A stretch of 64,000 nt of DNA, from NCBI GenBank assembly GCA_938083505.1, contig CALKCF010000007.1, positions 1-64,000 of the forward strand, written 5' to 3'. Below the pieces are notes generated by a model. The model was not told the DNA's origin. It did no database searches and worked only from the letters and a program-made list of their open reading frames with translations. The translations under genes were made by a program, and so were the position numbers. The stretch is from an uncultured archaeon. GTDB lineage: Archaea > Thermoproteota > Nitrososphaeria_A > Caldarchaeales > Wolframiiraptoraceae. Numbering within the stretch: the stretch's first letter is position 1; each line of letters opens with the position of its first letter. Of the stretch, positions 36,598 to 46,280 are shown piece by piece.

Positions 36598-37236
36598 TTA
36601 ACGCCTAGTCAACTTTATGAACGGATTATCCCTCCTTTCAGTACCTATCGTTGTCAGTCTTCCATGCCCAGGATACACTACGTAATCATCTGGTAGAGAC
36701 ATCAACTTTTTGGATAACGAATTTACTAACTGCTCGCTGTTACCGCCGAGAAAATCCGTTCTGCCAACGGTACCAGCGAATAGTGTATCACCAGTAAACA
36801 CAAACCCATCACCTACTATTGATACGCTTCCGGGAGTATGTCCAGGAGTGTGTAAAACTCTAAGTAGATGCTGACCGATCTCCAGTACATATCCATCGTA
36901 CAGGTAGCCGTCCGGTTCGGCTATATTTGGGATGTTATCTCCTACATACTTCCTAGCAATTTTAGCGGCAATTTCTAATAACCATACATCATCCTTATGT
37001 ATCAAGAATTTACAATCAAGAGCGTCTCTAACGTAATTGGCTGCTAGTATGTGGTCAAAGTGTGCATGCGTGCCGCACAGGTAGCTGATCTTAACACTAA
37101 CTCTATCCACCAGCGCTACTATCTTGTCACCGTCGCCGCCGGCATCAACTATGATACCTTCATTTGTATCAGAATCGTATACAAGGTACGAATTGCTTGA
37201 AAGCGGTCCGACGACAACTTTCTCGACGCGCAGCAA
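36598..37236 (-). CDS. Metallo-beta-lactamase fold hydrolase, glyoxalase II-like
   Basis: A 212-residue hydrolase with THAHFDH, the HTPGHTPGSVSI loop, GDTLFAGTVGRTDF and the YPGHG ending, which is the order seen in glyoxalase II-like and persulfide dioxygenase-like proteins. Substrate unassigned. Lies between the aIF2B-like gene (20 bases upstream) and the glycosylase gene. Confidence 0.85.
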   Translation of the reverse strand: MLRVEKVVVGPLSSNSYLVYDSDTNEGIIVDAGGDGDKIVALVDRVSVKISYLCGTHAHFDHILAANYVRDALDCKFLIHKDDVWLLEIAAKIARKYVGDNIPNIAEPDGYLYDGYVLEIGQHLLRVLHTPGHTPGSVSIVGDGFVFTGDTLFAGTVGRTDFLGGNSEQLVNSLSKKLMSLPDDYVVYPGHGRLTTIGTERRDNPFIKLTRR

Positions 37237-37256
37237 TGAGTATCACGCCCCGCATA

Positions 37257-38192
37257 TTAACCATAGACAAGCTCTTCCATTTCCTTATACTTTTTGAGTT
37301 TGGCCTCTATGAGTTCAACAATCTGACTCGGCCTTAGTATACCTTCCTCTGTTACGTAAGCCGTCACGAGCTCTACGGGCACAACCTCAAAGTATGGATT
37401 CCTTACCTTTATCTTTTGGGTAGGGAGCGATTCTGGCGGTAGTACCTCTTCGGTGACATGCTCCTCTTCCAGATACTCTAAGGTAGGTAGGGCTTTCCAT
37501 GTTGTGGAGACGACGTAGAGCGGCTTTCCTAAGAACCTACATGTGCATGCTAACTGGAGCGTACCAACTTTGTTAGTGAAAGAACCGTCCATAAGGATCG
37601 AATCTGCTCCGACAAGCGCAGCATCTGCCTCTTTCAGCATGTAACCGATTGCAGCATCTGTTGTTAGCACCGTGTCGATTCCCGATTCTGCTAAAGCCAC
37701 TGCCATCCTTCTACCTTCAAAGAGAGGTCTAGATTCTGCCACGTAAACCTTAATGTTCCTTCTAACCTCCTTAAGGACTGCCAACACTGATGAGCTATAA
37801 CTTAACGTTACAACACTGCCAAGTCCTGAAAGCAGTTTACGTCCAAACCTCCTAAGTCTTTCGACTGCAACATTATGTTCCTCGAGTACCGACATGGTTA
37901 TCTGTTTCAGCAGCTCTTTTAAGACGTGAGGGTTATCTACGTAACGTGAAGCCTCAACAAACTTGACCGCTACCTTAAACGCTGCGTTTTTCAAAGAGAA
38001 CATCGAAGGTCTGGAGTCTGCTATCTCTCGTGCCAACACGATAACTGATCGTCTGAGCGCATCCGCAGACTCTACGTATGCCGAATCTGCTAAAGTGATA
38101 AAGGCGTCCATAGCCCTGATGGTAAGCTCTGCCGATCCACTTTCCACATCGTTCTTTATCTTCCTGAGTATGCTCTCAAACTCTTGCTCCAA
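37257..38192 (-). CDS. eIF2B alpha/beta/delta-like protein or ribose-1,5-bisphosphate isomerase
   Basis: A 311-residue member of the eIF2B/MtnA/R15P isomerase superfamily: N-terminal helical domain, then EGRRMAVALAESGIDTVLTTDAAIG and VGADSILMDGSFTNKVGTLQLA, the substrate-site region. In archaea some act in the AMP pathway (ribose-1,5-bisphosphate isomerase) and others are called aIF2B; sequence alone does not decide. No RuBisCO or AMP phosphorylase gene is in the window. Confidence 0.82.
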   Translation of the reverse strand: MEQEFESILRKIKNDVESGSAELTIRAMDAFITLADSAYVESADALRRSVIVLAREIADSRPSMFSLKNAAFKVAVKFVEASRYVDNPHVLKELLKQITMSVLEEHNVAVERLRRFGRKLLSGLGSVVTLSYSSSVLAVLKEVRRNIKVYVAESRPLFEGRRMAVALAESGIDTVLTTDAAIGYMLKEADAALVGADSILMDGSFTNKVGTLQLACTCRFLGKPLYVVSTTWKALPTLEYLEEEHVTEEVLPPESLPTQKIKVRNPYFEVVPVELVTAYVTEEGILRPSQIVELIEAKLKKYKEMEELVYG

Positions 38193-38268
38193 ATATCACC
38201 TACCCAATCTAATCAACTCTCGTAATCTTAGATTAAAAGCTAGCGCTTTTGTGTTTACATTAGACTGA

Positions 38269-40806
38269 CTACATGAAACTTTCCAAGCCACTTACGCCCA
38301 CCATCTTATCGAAGTCTATTCCTAGCGCATCCAGAACTTGCTCGAACGTCGACCTCATATAGTCGATATACTTCTCGACGTCAACATGCTCTGGCCTTGC
38401 AAGTTGGAGCGGTCTGACACCATCTTTATCCTTAGTCTTCACGAAACTTATTATGTCTCCGGCCGACAGCTGTATACCAATGACCTCTAGCTTTCTCGCC
38501 GCCTTGACATGTTGTGGCGTCGTTTTCGTGTATTTCTCGGGCATCTTGGATAACATGACCCTAAATGCTAAGTCCTCCAACTCAAACTGCCCGTTCTTCA
38601 GTTTGTAGTACCAACTCCTTAAGAGGTTTTGCAGATTCTGCTTAGCTTGCTCGAAGTCATCTTCGTTCTGTACCTTCTTGAACTCCTCCAACATATTGTC
38701 AAAGGCTTCCTTTATGAACGTCGGTATGTGTCTCTTCTTTCCAGTCAGACCCTTAACGTCCACGACATCCTTCGTCGTCACACCAAGATAGTTCTTCTTT
38801 CTCGTGGAGAAGACAACATACCTGTAAACCTTGTCAACCTCGAGGTCTAACCTTAGCGTGCTCTTCGCCCATGATATGAGCTCATCTATGAGCTTCGGAT
38901 CGTTAGTCTTCAAGAAGAGGGAATCTGTATCGCCGTAAACTACCCGTATCCCTAGCTCTCTGGCTTTCTTTAAAGTCATCTTAAATGCATACCTTCCTAT
39001 TGCTGCAGTACTCTCGGCAACTGGTGGACAGTAGAGCTGGAAGTTGGAGAAGCCGAACACGCCGTAGCTAGCATTGAGCAAAACCTTCAGAGCCCGTTGG
39101 ACAACCTCATACCAACCCCTAACTTCGAGCTGGAGCGTCTTGTCGCCGCTCTTGGGCTTGTACCATCCGATCCTTATATCCCTTAGTGCGCCTATCACAA
39201 GGCTTTGGAGACCGCGCCTCTTCTTACAGACCCAATGACCAGTTTCTGGGATAATGTTGTCCTTACACTCTTCATGGACACACCTCACAGTTTCGTAGCT
39301 TAAGTTCCACTCCTTGAGGGCTGAAGGATATAGGCTTGCAAAGTCCAAGACTGTAACCCCAAAGTGTACGCCCGCCATCGGTTCCGCAACCAAAGCACCC
39401 CTGTACTTCTTTCCCTCGATAACTGCCTTAGTCGTAGTGGCTCCTTTTTCTTGAAGCAACTCGTCTTGTCTCGGTATCAGGTAGCCCCTCCTTCTATGCT
39501 CGAAGTAGAGCAAGCTCTTTATCCAGCCTGAAACTCCATGTCTGCAAACATCCTCGATGGGCATTCTGCTTATTCTCGCCAAGATTATGAGTAGTTTGAT
39601 TAAAAGCGAATCATTAAAGCTCAATAACTCGTGTACCAGTGCAGCGTCCCAGAAGCTGTACCTAGCTAACTCCTCCAGGCTCAACTCGCCCAGCGGCTTG
39701 CTTATCTCTACTTTGCCTTTTCCTATGAGCGCTCTTGAGATTGCTTCTAACGTGTTTTCTCGGTATTTGTTATCAAAGGCATATACCTGTATGGATTTGT
39801 TTAGGAAGAGCCTGTATAGGTCCACATGTATTCCCTTACGTAATGTTGCCCCCTCTTTACCGATTAATATCGGGTTCTTCTCCTTGGGTATGCCTAACTT
39901 GTCACCCCTGTTCTTTAAGTACGGTAGGTCAAAATCATCACCGTTGAATGTTGCAACAAGAGGGTATGAGCTTATTACATTAAATGCCTCCTCCAGCATC
40001 GTCTTTTCATTATCGAAGAGTCTTAACTCGAATCCCTCGTTAATTGGATTGGATGTGATATTTCCTCTTTTTAGCAGAAATACTGCATTGAAACCGTCAG
40101 AACCGACGAACGAGATTGCCACGACAGGGTCTTCGGCTTTCGTCGGCGAGGGTACTCTGGTAGTTACCGGTGCCAGAACTTCTATGTCGATAGAAACGTG
40201 CTTTATCTTAGGATACTGTGCCTCCAAAATTGAGAGCCATTTTCGAATCTCCTCGGCATCCTCGCCCTTCGCTTCAGCAAGATGTTTGGTCATGGCCATT
40301 ATTTGGTTAATAACATTGTCGCTGGCCACCATTATGGTAAGCCTTCCATCGGTAATTGTATAGGGCATGCCCGGTATCAAGCCCTTGTCATACAAATAGC
40401 AGAGGTGGTAAGGTATGTCTGCCTCCCAAACTGTGAGGAATTCCCTTATTGAATTGGATCTCCCTCCGATTGCCAGCGGGTCGTTAGCGATGATCTTAGT
40501 CAGCGTTATTTCCCTATCATGTAAAAGATCGCGCTTCTTTTCTTCTACAAAACCTATGGCCCCTCTGGCCTTCAGCTCTTGGTTGTTAGACAGCTCCTCC
40601 AAGCTTAGATTCGAATAACAATATGGTTTGTGCTCGCTTTCATCGTAAAGAATGAGTACCTCGTTCTTTTCAGGGTCTAGCATCTTAAGATAAGCCTTAC
40701 CAGTTTGGCCATCATAGGCTGACGATAGTAGATATAGCACCTTTTCTCCGCACTTTGTCCAGTCTTCTAAGGATGTCTGTTGAATCATATAAGATTCTTG
40801 ATCCAC
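38269..40806 (-). CDS. polB: DNA polymerase family B
   Basis: Replicative-type DNA polymerase with proofreading, 845 residues. Exonuclease residues: Asp207 and Glu209 (SIDIEV), NGDDFD (288-293) and YSFWD (383-387). Polymerase motifs: DFASLYPS (488-495), KVLLNASYG (574-582) and YGDTDS (624-629). Between motifs A and B there are Cys509, Cys514 and Cys527 in a short insert that could bind a metal. All catalytic sites are intact, so it should be active. Confidence 0.96.
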   Translation of the reverse strand: MDQESYMIQQTSLEDWTKCGEKVLYLLSSAYDGQTGKAYLKMLDPEKNEVLILYDESEHKPYCYSNLSLEELSNNQELKARGAIGFVEEKKRDLLHDREITLTKIIANDPLAIGGRSNSIREFLTVWEADIPYHLCYLYDKGLIPGMPYTITDGRLTIMVASDNVINQIMAMTKHLAEAKGEDAEEIRKWLSILEAQYPKIKHVSIDIEVLAPVTTRVPSPTKAEDPVVAISFVGSDGFNAVFLLKRGNITSNPINEGFELRLFDNEKTMLEEAFNVISSYPLVATFNGDDFDLPYLKNRGDKLGIPKEKNPILIGKEGATLRKGIHVDLYRLFLNKSIQVYAFDNKYRENTLEAISRALIGKGKVEISKPLGELSLEELARYSFWDAALVHELLSFNDSLLIKLLIILARISRMPIEDVCRHGVSGWIKSLLYFEHRRRGYLIPRQDELLQEKGATTTKAVIEGKKYRGALVAEPMAGVHFGVTVLDFASLYPSALKEWNLSYETVRCVHEECKDNIIPETGHWVCKKRRGLQSLVIGALRDIRIGWYKPKSGDKTLQLEVRGWYEVVQRALKVLLNASYGVFGFSNFQLYCPPVAESTAAIGRYAFKMTLKKARELGIRVVYGDTDSLFLKTNDPKLIDELISWAKSTLRLDLEVDKVYRYVVFSTRKKNYLGVTTKDVVDVKGLTGKKRHIPTFIKEAFDNMLEEFKKVQNEDDFEQAKQNLQNLLRSWYYKLKNGQFELEDLAFRVMLSKMPEKYTKTTPQHVKAARKLEVIGIQLSAGDIISFVKTKDKDGVRPLQLARPEHVDVEKYIDYMRSTFEQVLDALGIDFDKMVGVSGLESFM

Positions 40807-40832
40807 AATATAATTAGTCTACAAGCACATAC

Positions 40833-42608
40833 TTAATAACGTTTATCTGGTAAAAATTTGGTACTCGTCTCAGAAGTTGGTTTTTCTAGGACCCTGCTCC
40901 TCCGCCAGCTTAGCAGCACATATAAAAGACATGATAGCGATGCGACGAGTAGCGCAAGCGTCAGGATCTGAACGACTGACATGACGTCCACCAACGATCC
41001 ACCTATGCTGATCTTGTCACCTATTGTTATCCTAAGTTCCTCAGGACCCACCAATGGTATGCTGCGTTTCTGTAAGAGCTCTCCATCCATAAACACCGAA
41101 ACCATGAGCTTGCCTGGGTACGGTAAGGTCAATCTTATACCCTCTCCATCAACAATACCGTCAAACATATTTTCCCCTTCAAAGCTGACTTGAAGTCTTA
41201 GGCCGCCTATTGATGTGCCGAGCGAATCTACAACAGAAACGGTCACAGGATAGTTAATGGACTTCAGCCTTATGTTAATGTCCCCTTCACCGAGATTCAT
41301 AACACCATAATGTACTGGCCTTCCCATGTAGTTGAGCGTAACCTCGTACAAGCCTGGAAGGATTTTCAGATCGGCGCGTCCATCGTTTTCCGTAGTCGCC
41401 CCATACTCAGTGCCCGAGATGGTATCTTTGGCCTTGAGTGTTACACCGGCAAGCGGTACGCCTTCGTAATCCGTTACCGTTAACACAGCCCTAGAAAGCC
41501 TCGCAACAAACGTCTCTTCGGTGAGTGCTGACGTCACTTTCGTAACGAGCTTGCCTATGTACGATTTGCCTCTGAACAGCATTAGGGTGTAATCGCCAAC
41601 GTTACTGGGTGGTGTTGAGAAGGGTGCATTGGCGAGCGTGATCGTACCATCTGCATCGGTTTTCAAGGTCGTAAAGTTAGTAATAAGCCCATTACTTATC
41701 ATCACGCTTATTCCCTTAATCGGCTTTCCATCCTCATCAACGACCTTGAGCTTCAACGTGCCTAGGCTCGCGACTATGTCCAGAGCCACATCATGCATAA
41801 CATTCCTATTTTCTCTGTAAATGGTTATCGGCGTCGTGATAATAGTTTTTGTGACCTCTATTGTATAGTATTGTGTCGGTGCAAGCTCTGACGATGGAAT
41901 GTTCCGGAACGATACTGTTCCATCGGGTCCCGTGAGGCTCTTGCTAAAGTCTTCGGATCTTATCGTTACGGTTACTTGCGGGACTTTTTTACCTTCCATA
42001 TTCGTCACTGTGACGTTCAGATTCACGATCCTCGCAGATAGATTAATCAACGTTTTCTCTGGCACGGAGAACTGCGAGCTGACAACGATTATGCCATCCA
42101 CGAGAGCCTCAGCCGTATAGTCTCCTATGCCTACAACCGAAGAGTATGGAACGTCGGTAAAAGATACGCTGCCAAATTCGCCAGTCTTTCCGCTTAGGTT
42201 GATGCGACCACCAGAATCCCTTATACGCACCGTTATGTCCTGAACAGGCCTCTCCTTCGTATCTAGAACGATTACATTAATGGATGATATTTTGAGGACG
42301 AGCTCCACGTACGATTCTTTTGGAAACTCTACAACTTTTTGTGTCACGACAAAATCCCTGATTGCCGCCTCAACAGTATAGGTACCGCCTGGTAGATTCT
42401 TGAACACCGCATGACCTGTGCTGTTCGTTACGAAGATACGACTGAACCCTTCTTTGATAACTCTGACCTCGACATTACCCCTCGGCCTACCATCAGCATC
42501 GACCACGTGGACGTAGAGGTCCTGTTGCGCATGGATTACCGGCAGTAAGTAAGCAACGATTAGCGCTAAGGTAACGAGCAAAACCAACCTTTTTAAAGCC
42601 CCGTTCAT
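40833..42608 (-). CDS. Secreted membrane-anchored protein with carboxypeptidase-regulatory-like repeats
   Basis: A 591-residue surface protein. Residues 1-27 are a signal peptide (hydrophobic LVLLVTLALIVAYLLPV ending HAQQ). Then six beta-sandwich repeats of about 75-100 residues follow, each starting like V-x-V-x-D-x-x-G-x-P and ending in a P-G-x-Y-T or similar strand, as in carboxypeptidase regulatory-like or SdrD-B-like domains. A single C-terminal membrane helix (near 550-570) and a short basic tail anchor it. Role unknown, perhaps cell-surface structure. Confidence 0.8.
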   Translation of the reverse strand: MNGALKRLVLLVTLALIVAYLLPVIHAQQDLYVHVVDADGRPRGNVEVRVIKEGFSRIFVTNSTGHAVFKNLPGGTYTVEAAIRDFVVTQKVVEFPKESYVELVLKISSINVIVLDTKERPVQDITVRIRDSGGRINLSGKTGEFGSVSFTDVPYSSVVGIGDYTAEALVDGIIVVSSQFSVPEKTLINLSARIVNLNVTVTNMEGKKVPQVTVTIRSEDFSKSLTGPDGTVSFRNIPSSELAPTQYYTIEVTKTIITTPITIYRENRNVMHDVALDIVASLGTLKLKVVDEDGKPIKGISVMISNGLITNFTTLKTDADGTITLANAPFSTPPSNVGDYTLMLFRGKSYIGKLVTKVTSALTEETFVARLSRAVLTVTDYEGVPLAGVTLKAKDTISGTEYGATTENDGRADLKILPGLYEVTLNYMGRPVHYGVMNLGEGDINIRLKSINYPVTVSVVDSLGTSIGGLRLQVSFEGENMFDGIVDGEGIRLTLPYPGKLMVSVFMDGELLQKRSIPLVGPEELRITIGDKISIGGSLVDVMSVVQILTLALLVASLSCLLYVLLSWRRSRVLEKPTSETSTKFLPDKRY

Positions 42609-42664
42609 TGTAGAACCAACCTTGATGCCTTTAGAAATACAACAAGACAGTTGTTAATAATATT

Positions 42665-43093
42665 TTACGGGCATCTACCTATGGATATGAGGAAGTTGTG
42701 AGCCTTAGTTAATGTCTCTTTTGCTGTCTTGTATGTGAGCTTCTTTAGGGCGTTCTCGTAATCTAACCACATGTAGTCCTTATGCTCGCTGGACAGTGTA
42801 ACATTCTTTTCGTGCGACCTAACCAGATAAAATATGACCTTTTTGTTGACAATATCACCCATTTTCTTGTAGAAGTACCTTATCTCGTGCTTGAACCCTG
42901 GCACAAATGTAATGTTCTTTATACCAGTTTCCTCAAAAATTTCTCTCCTTACCGTCTCAACAATCTCCTCCCCTTCCTCTATGTTTCCCTTAGGGAAATC
43001 CCAGTGTCCAGCCTCGTAAAGCAATAGCAGGTACTCGATGCTGTTGCCTTCACAGTAAAATACAACGGCTCCTGCTGATTTCTCATGAAGCAT
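42665..43093 (-). CDS. Nudix hydrolase
   Basis: A 142-residue Nudix protein. The Nudix box GNIEEGEEIVETVRREIFEETGI matches Gx5Ex7REUxEExGU exactly and binds Mg. WDFPKG before it and the basic H-E-I-R-Y strand resemble dinucleoside polyphosphate (Ap4A) hydrolases; substrate not certain. Single gene between the secreted protein and lipA, divergent from lipA. Confidence 0.88.
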   Translation of the reverse strand: MLHEKSAGAVVFYCEGNSIEYLLLLYEAGHWDFPKGNIEEGEEIVETVRREIFEETGIKNITFVPGFKHEIRYFYKKMGDIVNKKVIFYLVRSHEKNVTLSSEHKDYMWLDYENALKKLTYKTAKETLTKAHNFLISIGRCP

Positions 43094-43224
43094 GCTTATA
43101 TTGCCCCCGACGGCCTCAGCGAACTTTGCTAAATTTATTCATAAGCAATGCGTATTAAGTTTAATTGCGGCATAAGTTTCTGTGAAATAAATATTAATAA
43201 CCTTAAACTCACCAATTAAGGAAT

Positions 43225-44097
43225 ATGCTTGTAGAAAGAAAACCTGAGTGGATAAGGACAAAAATTCCGTCAGGCCCTTTATACAATCGTGTGCATCGTG
43301 CTCTAAGAAGCAAAGGTCTCCATACCGTATGTGAGGAGGCCTTATGCCCAAACATAGCGGAGTGTTGGGCTCGTGGGACGATAACTATAATGTTGTTGGG
43401 TAATGTATGTACACGCTCGTGCAAGTTCTGTGCGCTCAGGGTAGGAAACCCGATGAAGCATGTTGATATTTATGAGCCGGAGAAGGTGGCTATGGTTGTG
43501 AATGAGCTGAATTTGGACTACGTAGTCCTGACTTCGGTGTGCAGGGATGATCTGTATGATGGGGGTGCTGGAGTGTTCGCCGAGGCTATCAAGGCGATCA
43601 AGAGGATGCATCCAAAGGCAAAGGTTGAAGTACTCGTACCTGATTTTAAGGGCGATAGGAATGCGATCGAAGCAGTAATAAGATCGAAACCGGATGTCGT
43701 CGGTCATAACTTGGAAACTGTTAAGAGGTTGACGCCGATAATCAGGGACGGAAGGGCGAGCTACCATACATCGCTCAACGTTCTAAAGATGTTCAAAGAG
43801 CTGGACGGTGGTATATATACGAAGTCGTCTTTAATACTCGGTCTTGGTGAGACTGAGCAGGAACTCGTGGAGGCTATGTCAGACCTGAGATCGGTCAGGG
43901 TCGACATCTTAACTTTGGGACAGTATCTTAGACCCACTAAACGACATGCGCCGGTCATCGAGTACGTCCGTCCTGAAACTTTCGAAAGACTGGGGGACAT
44001 AGCACGCTCTTTAGGCTTTAAGGCCGTAGCTTCTGCCCCCCTTGTGAGGAGCTCGTACATGGCCGCAGAGTTGTTCCAGAAGGTATCAGAGGGTTGA
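43225..44097 (+). CDS. lipA: Lipoyl synthase
   Basis: Radical SAM enzyme inserting two sulfurs into octanoyl groups on protein lysines. It has 290 residues. The auxiliary cluster ligands are Cys36, Cys41 and Cys47 (CEEALCPNIAEC); the radical cluster is Cys62, Cys66, Cys69 (CTRSCKFC); the C-terminal RSSY supplies the serine ligand. It overlaps lpd by 4 bases (TTGA), and with lipB forms a lipoylation operon. Confidence 0.95.
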   Translation: MLVERKPEWIRTKIPSGPLYNRVHRALRSKGLHTVCEEALCPNIAECWARGTITIMLLGNVCTRSCKFCALRVGNPMKHVDIYEPEKVAMVVNELNLDYVVLTSVCRDDLYDGGAGVFAEAIKAIKRMHPKAKVEVLVPDFKGDRNAIEAVIRSKPDVVGHNLETVKRLTPIIRDGRASYHTSLNVLKMFKELDGGIYTKSSLILGLGETEQELVEAMSDLRSVRVDILTLGQYLRPTKRHAPVIEYVRPETFERLGDIARSLGFKAVASAPLVRSSYMAAELFQKVSEG

Positions 44098-45497
44098 CGC
44101 GTTTGGAGGTTGACGCGGTAGTCATAGGCGGAGGCCCTGCTGGTTACGTTGCGGCGATAAGGTTAGGTCAGCTTCATAAAAAAACTGTTTTGATAGAAAA
44201 GGACAACTTAGGTGGTGTATGTCTCAACCATGGTTGCATTCCGTCAAAGATTATTGTGATGGCGGCTGACCTCTTTTGGAAGGTTAGAAAGCTCAATAAG
44301 TTCGGCATAAAGGTTCAAGGAATATCCATAGAACTTAAGCAGTTGCAGAATTGGAAGAGGAAAGTTGTCACGAAGCTGAGGGATGGTATAGCTTATCTGC
44401 TTAAGGGAAATGGTGTTCAGACGATCAAAGGTTTCGCAAAGCTGAAGTCGCATAAAGAAGTCGAGGTTAGGACGGAGACTTCTGAAATCACGCTCAAAGC
44501 CGAGAATGTACTCTGGGCCGTTGGTGCCGAGGACGTAGGTCTCCCAAATATGCCGTATGACGGTAGACGCATAATAAGCTCAAGGGACCTACTTGACCTA
44601 GAAATCTTACCAAAGAGTATGCTGATAGTAGGTGGAGGAGCAATAGGTCTCGAGCTTGGAACCGCCTTTGCCAAGATGGGTACAAAGGTCATAATTGTTG
44701 AGATAATGGACCAATTGCTTCCAGGGATCAGCAAGGATAGCGTGGCCGTTGTTCATAGGAACTTGAAGAGGTTTGGCGTCGAGGTATACACTAATTCTCG
44801 TGTGTCGACATACAGATATGATGGTGAGAACGTTTCAGTAGATGTTGTAAAGAATGGCGAGACATTAAACTTTAATGTAGAGTACGTGCTCGTTACGGTC
44901 GGTAAGAGAGCACCATCCCAGAACTATCAGTTGAAGGAACTCGGCGTAGAACTTAACAAGAACGGTTTCGTGGTCGTGGAGTCCAACATGAGGACTTCGG
45001 TGAACGGCATATTCGCAGCTGGTGATGCTACCGGCCCTCCATTCCTTGCCCATAAGGCTTCGAGACAAGGCTTGATAGCCGCTGAGGCGATGGCTGGTCA
45101 GAAAGAGAGACTTGGGCTTCCACCAGTACCCCTAGCGCTTTTCACAGACCCGGAGATCGCGGTTGTGGGGACGTCGGAGGAAGACGCGAAAACATCAGGC
45201 ATAGATGTCGTTATTGGTAAGTTCCCACTCACGGCCTTAGGAAGGGCAAACGTATCGAGCGATACGGAGGGTTTCGTTAAAGTTGTCGCGGAAAGGCCCA
45301 GTGGAAAGGTCTTGGGCATTCAGATAGTCGGGCATGGAGCAACGGACCTAATAGGTGAAGCTGCTTTCGCGGTATCTATGGGAATCACGGTTGAGGATTT
45401 AGGGAACGTACTCCATCCCCATCCGTCGTTCTCGGAGGCAATAAGTGAGGCTGCACATGCTGTAAATAAAAAAGCTATACATATGTTGAACGTTTAA
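44094..45497 (+). CDS. lpd: Dihydrolipoamide dehydrogenase
   Basis: Flavin E3 enzyme that re-oxidises dihydrolipoamide. It has 467 residues. FAD motif GGGPAGYVAA; redox disulfide Cys43-Cys48 (GVCLNHGC); NAD motif GGGAIGLE; C-terminal HPHPSFSE with the catalytic His-Glu. TTG start in overlap with lipA. The 2-oxoacid dehydrogenase E1/E2 or glycine cleavage genes it serves are not in this window. Confidence 0.95.
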   Translation: MTRLEVDAVVIGGGPAGYVAAIRLGQLHKKTVLIEKDNLGGVCLNHGCIPSKIIVMAADLFWKVRKLNKFGIKVQGISIELKQLQNWKRKVVTKLRDGIAYLLKGNGVQTIKGFAKLKSHKEVEVRTETSEITLKAENVLWAVGAEDVGLPNMPYDGRRIISSRDLLDLEILPKSMLIVGGGAIGLELGTAFAKMGTKVIIVEIMDQLLPGISKDSVAVVHRNLKRFGVEVYTNSRVSTYRYDGENVSVDVVKNGETLNFNVEYVLVTVGKRAPSQNYQLKELGVELNKNGFVVVESNMRTSVNGIFAAGDATGPPFLAHKASRQGLIAAEAMAGQKERLGLPPVPLALFTDPEIAVVGTSEEDAKTSGIDVVIGKFPLTALGRANVSSDTEGFVKVVAERPSGKVLGIQIVGHGATDLIGEAAFAVSMGITVEDLGNVLHPHPSFSEAISEAAHAVNKKAIHMLNV

Positions 45498-45505
45498 AGA
45501 ATAAC

Positions 45506-46252
45506 ATGTTTGACATCTGCGTAACGAAGTGTTTGGTGATGAGGAGAGGCTTCCTTCTCGACCTTGGCTTCTGTGAGTATGAGCCTGCTTGGAGGCTTCA
45601 GCTTAAGTTAGTAGAGCTGAGGTCATCTTCCGCGATCTTAGATACCTTACTGCTTGTGGAGCACGATCACGTGTTCACGCTTGGTAGAAGAGCTTCGATG
45701 GACGACATAATCGTTGCAAAGGCACCCGTGTTCAGAGTGGAAAGGGGTGGCGGCGTTACGTACCACGGCCCGGGGCAGCTTGTAGGTTATCCGATAATAG
45801 ATCTGAGCGGTATGAAACTGGATATCAAGCACTACGTCCGTAAGCTGGAGAACGTCTTGGTCAAGACCGTGCGTAGGTTTAACGTAGAAGCCGACATCAG
45901 GGAGGGCTATCCGGGTGTATGGGTCGGCGAAAAGAAGATAGCGTCAATAGGTATAGCCATTAGGAACTGGGTCACTTTCCACGGCTTTGCGCTGAATGTA
46001 AACCCAGACATGAGCTATTTTAGATGCATAAGGCCATGCAATATGGAGCCCGACGTAATGGTTTCGCTCATGGAGGTTTTAGAGACCCCCATTAAGATGG
46101 AGGGGGTAAAGGAAGTTCTTATAAAGGAATTTGAAACGGAATTCGGCATGAATTTAAGCTATTTCCCGTCAGATCTTTGGAAAACCATCTCAGAATCTGT
46201 TGATTTATTACAAAAAGTAAAATGCAAAAATGCTTATAAGCTAAGCTTTTAA
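45506..46252 (+). CDS. lipB: Octanoyl transferase (lipoate-protein ligase B family)
   Basis: Moves octanoyl from acyl carrier to the lipoyl domain, the substrate of LipA. It has 248 residues. Features: VEHDHVFTLGRRA, RGGGVTYHGPGQLVGYPIID, the catalytic Lys in EKKIASIGI, and the Cys in IRPCNMEPDVMVSL (usual CGI, here with altered following residues). The frame starts at ATG 45506, but the family usually begins near MRRGFLLDLG, which would be ATG 45539. Third gene of the lipA-lpd-lipB operon. Confidence 0.93.
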   Translation: MFDICVTKCLVMRRGFLLDLGFCEYEPAWRLQLKLVELRSSSAILDTLLLVEHDHVFTLGRRASMDDIIVAKAPVFRVERGGGVTYHGPGQLVGYPIIDLSGMKLDIKHYVRKLENVLVKTVRRFNVEADIREGYPGVWVGEKKIASIGIAIRNWVTFHGFALNVNPDMSYFRCIRPCNMEPDVMVSLMEVLETPIKMEGVKEVLIKEFETEFGMNLSYFPSDLWKTISESVDLLQKVKCKNAYKLSF

Positions 46253-46280
46253 ATATAAATACAATACTATTTAAATAAAC

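Noticed and set aside
39557-40363. 268-codon open frame on the plus strand
   Set aside because: It is antisense to polB exonuclease-domain coding sequence; the product is Ser/Leu-rich with no family pattern, while the polB frame has every motif.
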